NCBI GenBank assembly: GCA_964655195.1
Contig: CAZZLK010000061.1
Location: forward strand, 1 to 5,862
From: DUMJ01 sp964655195
GTDB taxonomy: Bacteria; DUMJ01
Reading direction: 5' to 3'
DNA length: 5,862 bases
In this document: in pieces, positions 4,872-5,862 of the stretch
Numbering within the stretch: the first letter of the stretch is position 1
How the letters are laid out: each line of letters begins with the position of its first letter
Notes under the pieces: model-generated
What the model saw: the letters and a program-made list of their open reading frames with translations, nothing else
Told to the model about the DNA's origin: nothing
Databases searched by the model: none
Translations under genes and position numbers: made by a program

Positions 4872-5862
4872 TTAACTATAAACTCCTATCCCTTTAAGCT
4901 CTAGTACCTCAGCTAGATGGCAACTAACATAATGATTGGAAGAGACAGACTTTAAAGAGGGTTGCTCCTCTTTACATATATCTTTTGCATATCTGCATCT
5001 GACATGAAAGACACATCCACTAGGTAGATTTGCCGGATCAGGAGGGTCTCCAGTTAATATAGCTCTTCCTTTACGTCTTCCAGTAACAGTTCTTGGAACA
5101 GCACTTAAAAGAGCCTCAGTATAAGGATGTAAAGGATGAGACAACAGTTCATCTCTAGGAGCCACCTCTACCAATCTTCCAGCATACATAACTGCTATCC
5201 TATCTGCCATATATCTTACTACGCTGATATCGTGGCTGATAAATAGATAGGTTATACCAAATTCCTCCTGAAGTTCTTTAAGAAGATTTAAAATCTGAGC
5301 CTGGATGGAGACATCTAACGCAGATACAGGCTCGTCACAGACGATAAATTTAGGTTTTAAAACCAATGCCCTGGCAATACAGATACGCTGCCTCTGCCCT
5401 CCGCTAAAACTGTGTGGGTATCTCCTTATATCTTCCTTTCTCAGACCAACCTGCTGGAGAACTTCTATTACTCTCTCTATCAATTCATGTCTACTGCTGA
5501 CCAAACCGTTGATTAATAATGGATCTCCAACATTTTCTAAGACAGTCATACGTTCATTAAGAGAGGAGAAAGGGTCTTGAAAGATGATCTGCATATTCCT
5601 TCTGAATTTTCTTAACTCTTCTCCCTGTAGTTCTGTAAGATTTACTATTCTATCACCATCTTTAAATAGGATCTGCCCATCGGTAGGGTCATAAAGCCGT
5701 ATCATAGTCCTACCTAAAGTGCTCTTACCAGATCCACTCTCGCCTACTAAACCTAAAGTTTCACGTTCTTCTATCTCCAGGTTAACATCATCAACAGCAC
5801 GTACATAACCAACTAATTTGCGTAAAAATCCTCGCTGTATAGGAAAGTACTTCTTCAAATTC
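4872..5862 (-). CDS. Dipeptide/oligopeptide-type ABC transporter ATPase, DppF/OppF family (5' end beyond right edge)
   Basis: The cytoplasmic ATP-hydrolysing subunit of a DppBCDF/OppBCDF-type importer. The window edge reads NLKKYFPI, the usual sequence a few residues into this family; the TTG at 5858 is this internal Leu, not a start, so the true start is outside. Numbering from that Leu: Walker A GESGSGKST (39-47), Q-loop Q94 in IIFQDPFSSL, signature SFSGGQRQR (150-158), Walker B FIVCDEP (171-177), D-loop SALD (179-182) and switch H209. The oligopeptide-specific tail follows: HPLHPYTEALLSAVP (241-255), then four cysteines C282, C288, C295 and C313 in the GCVFHVRC pattern, which in related DppD/OppD structures hold an iron-sulfur cluster. 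All catalytic motifs are intact. In polysaccharide degraders this family often imports oligosaccharides rather than peptides, which fits the fucosidases immediately downstream, but the binding protein and permeases lie outside the window. Confidence 0.95.
   Translation of the reverse strand, partial: NLKKYFPIQRGFLRKLVGYVRAVDDVNLEIEERETLGLVGESGSGKSTLGRTMIRLYDPTDGQILFKDGDRIVNLTELQGEELRKFRRNMQIIFQDPFSSLNERMTVLENVGDPLLINGLVSSRHELIERVIEVLQQVGLRKEDIRRYPHSFSGGQRQRICIARALVLKPKFIVCDEPVSALDVSIQAQILNLLKELQEEFGITYLFISHDISVVRYMADRIAVMYAGRLVEVAPRDELLSHPLHPYTEALLSAVPRTVTGRRKGRAILTGDPPDPANLPSGCVFHVRCRYAKDICKEEQPSLKSVSSNHYVSCHLAEVLELKGIGVYS

Noticed and set aside
5305..5580. Plus-strand 91-codon open frame opposite the ABC ATPase
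   Set aside because: Antisense to the Walker B and signature motifs of the ATPase; no recognisable domain.
5856..5858. TTG as the start codon of the ABC ATPase
   Set aside because: It encodes the Leu of the family's usual N-L-K-K-Y-F-P sequence, which lies several residues inside the protein. The frame stays open to the window edge.

Overview
All recognisable genes in this window lie on the minus strand, so they are read from right to left. Reading in that direction, they are: an oligopeptide/oligosaccharide ABC transporter ATPase of the DppF/OppF type (5' end beyond the right edge), a GH29 alpha-L-fucosidase, a URO-D/MtaA-like methyltransferase-fold protein, an MNT nucleotidyltransferase and HEPN protein pair (toxin-antitoxin-like), a second GH29 alpha-L-fucosidase, and the N-terminus of a short-chain dehydrogenase/reductase (SDR) that runs off the left edge. 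No RNA genes, CRISPR arrays, insertion sequences or clear terminators are visible. No gap between genes exceeds about 100 bases.

Organism: the strong Shine-Dalgarno sequences (AAGGAGG) and a perfect TATAAT box favour a bacterium. Arginine codons are mostly AGA/AGG and ATA is common for isoleucine. Minimal MNT/HEPN pairs are most common in thermophiles and archaea. Together these fit an anaerobic, possibly thermophilic, polysaccharide-degrading bacterium, perhaps of an uncultured phylum. I cannot name it from sequence alone.

Layout and function (inference): the transporter ATPase would power import of an oligosaccharide or glycopeptide. The two fucosidases, probably cytoplasmic if the starts chosen here are right, would release L-fucose from the imported material. 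The SDR could oxidise the released sugar. The URO-D-like protein may handle methyl groups, for example from O-methylated sugars, but that is a hypothesis. The spacings (56, 17, 75, -1, 10 or 100, and 10 bp) suit one transcription unit with possible internal promoters.

The MNT/HEPN pair interrupts this catabolic set. By hand count over sampled stretches it is about 35% GC, against about 45% in the neighbouring sugar genes. It has its own candidate -10 box and looks like a later insertion.

Two start sites need care. The downstream fucosidase has an upstream ATG that would add a membrane-anchor-like N-terminus, but a perfect Shine-Dalgarno marks an internal ATG. The upstream fucosidase can be read from a GTG that sits too close to its Shine-Dalgarno, so the ATG three codons further in is preferred.
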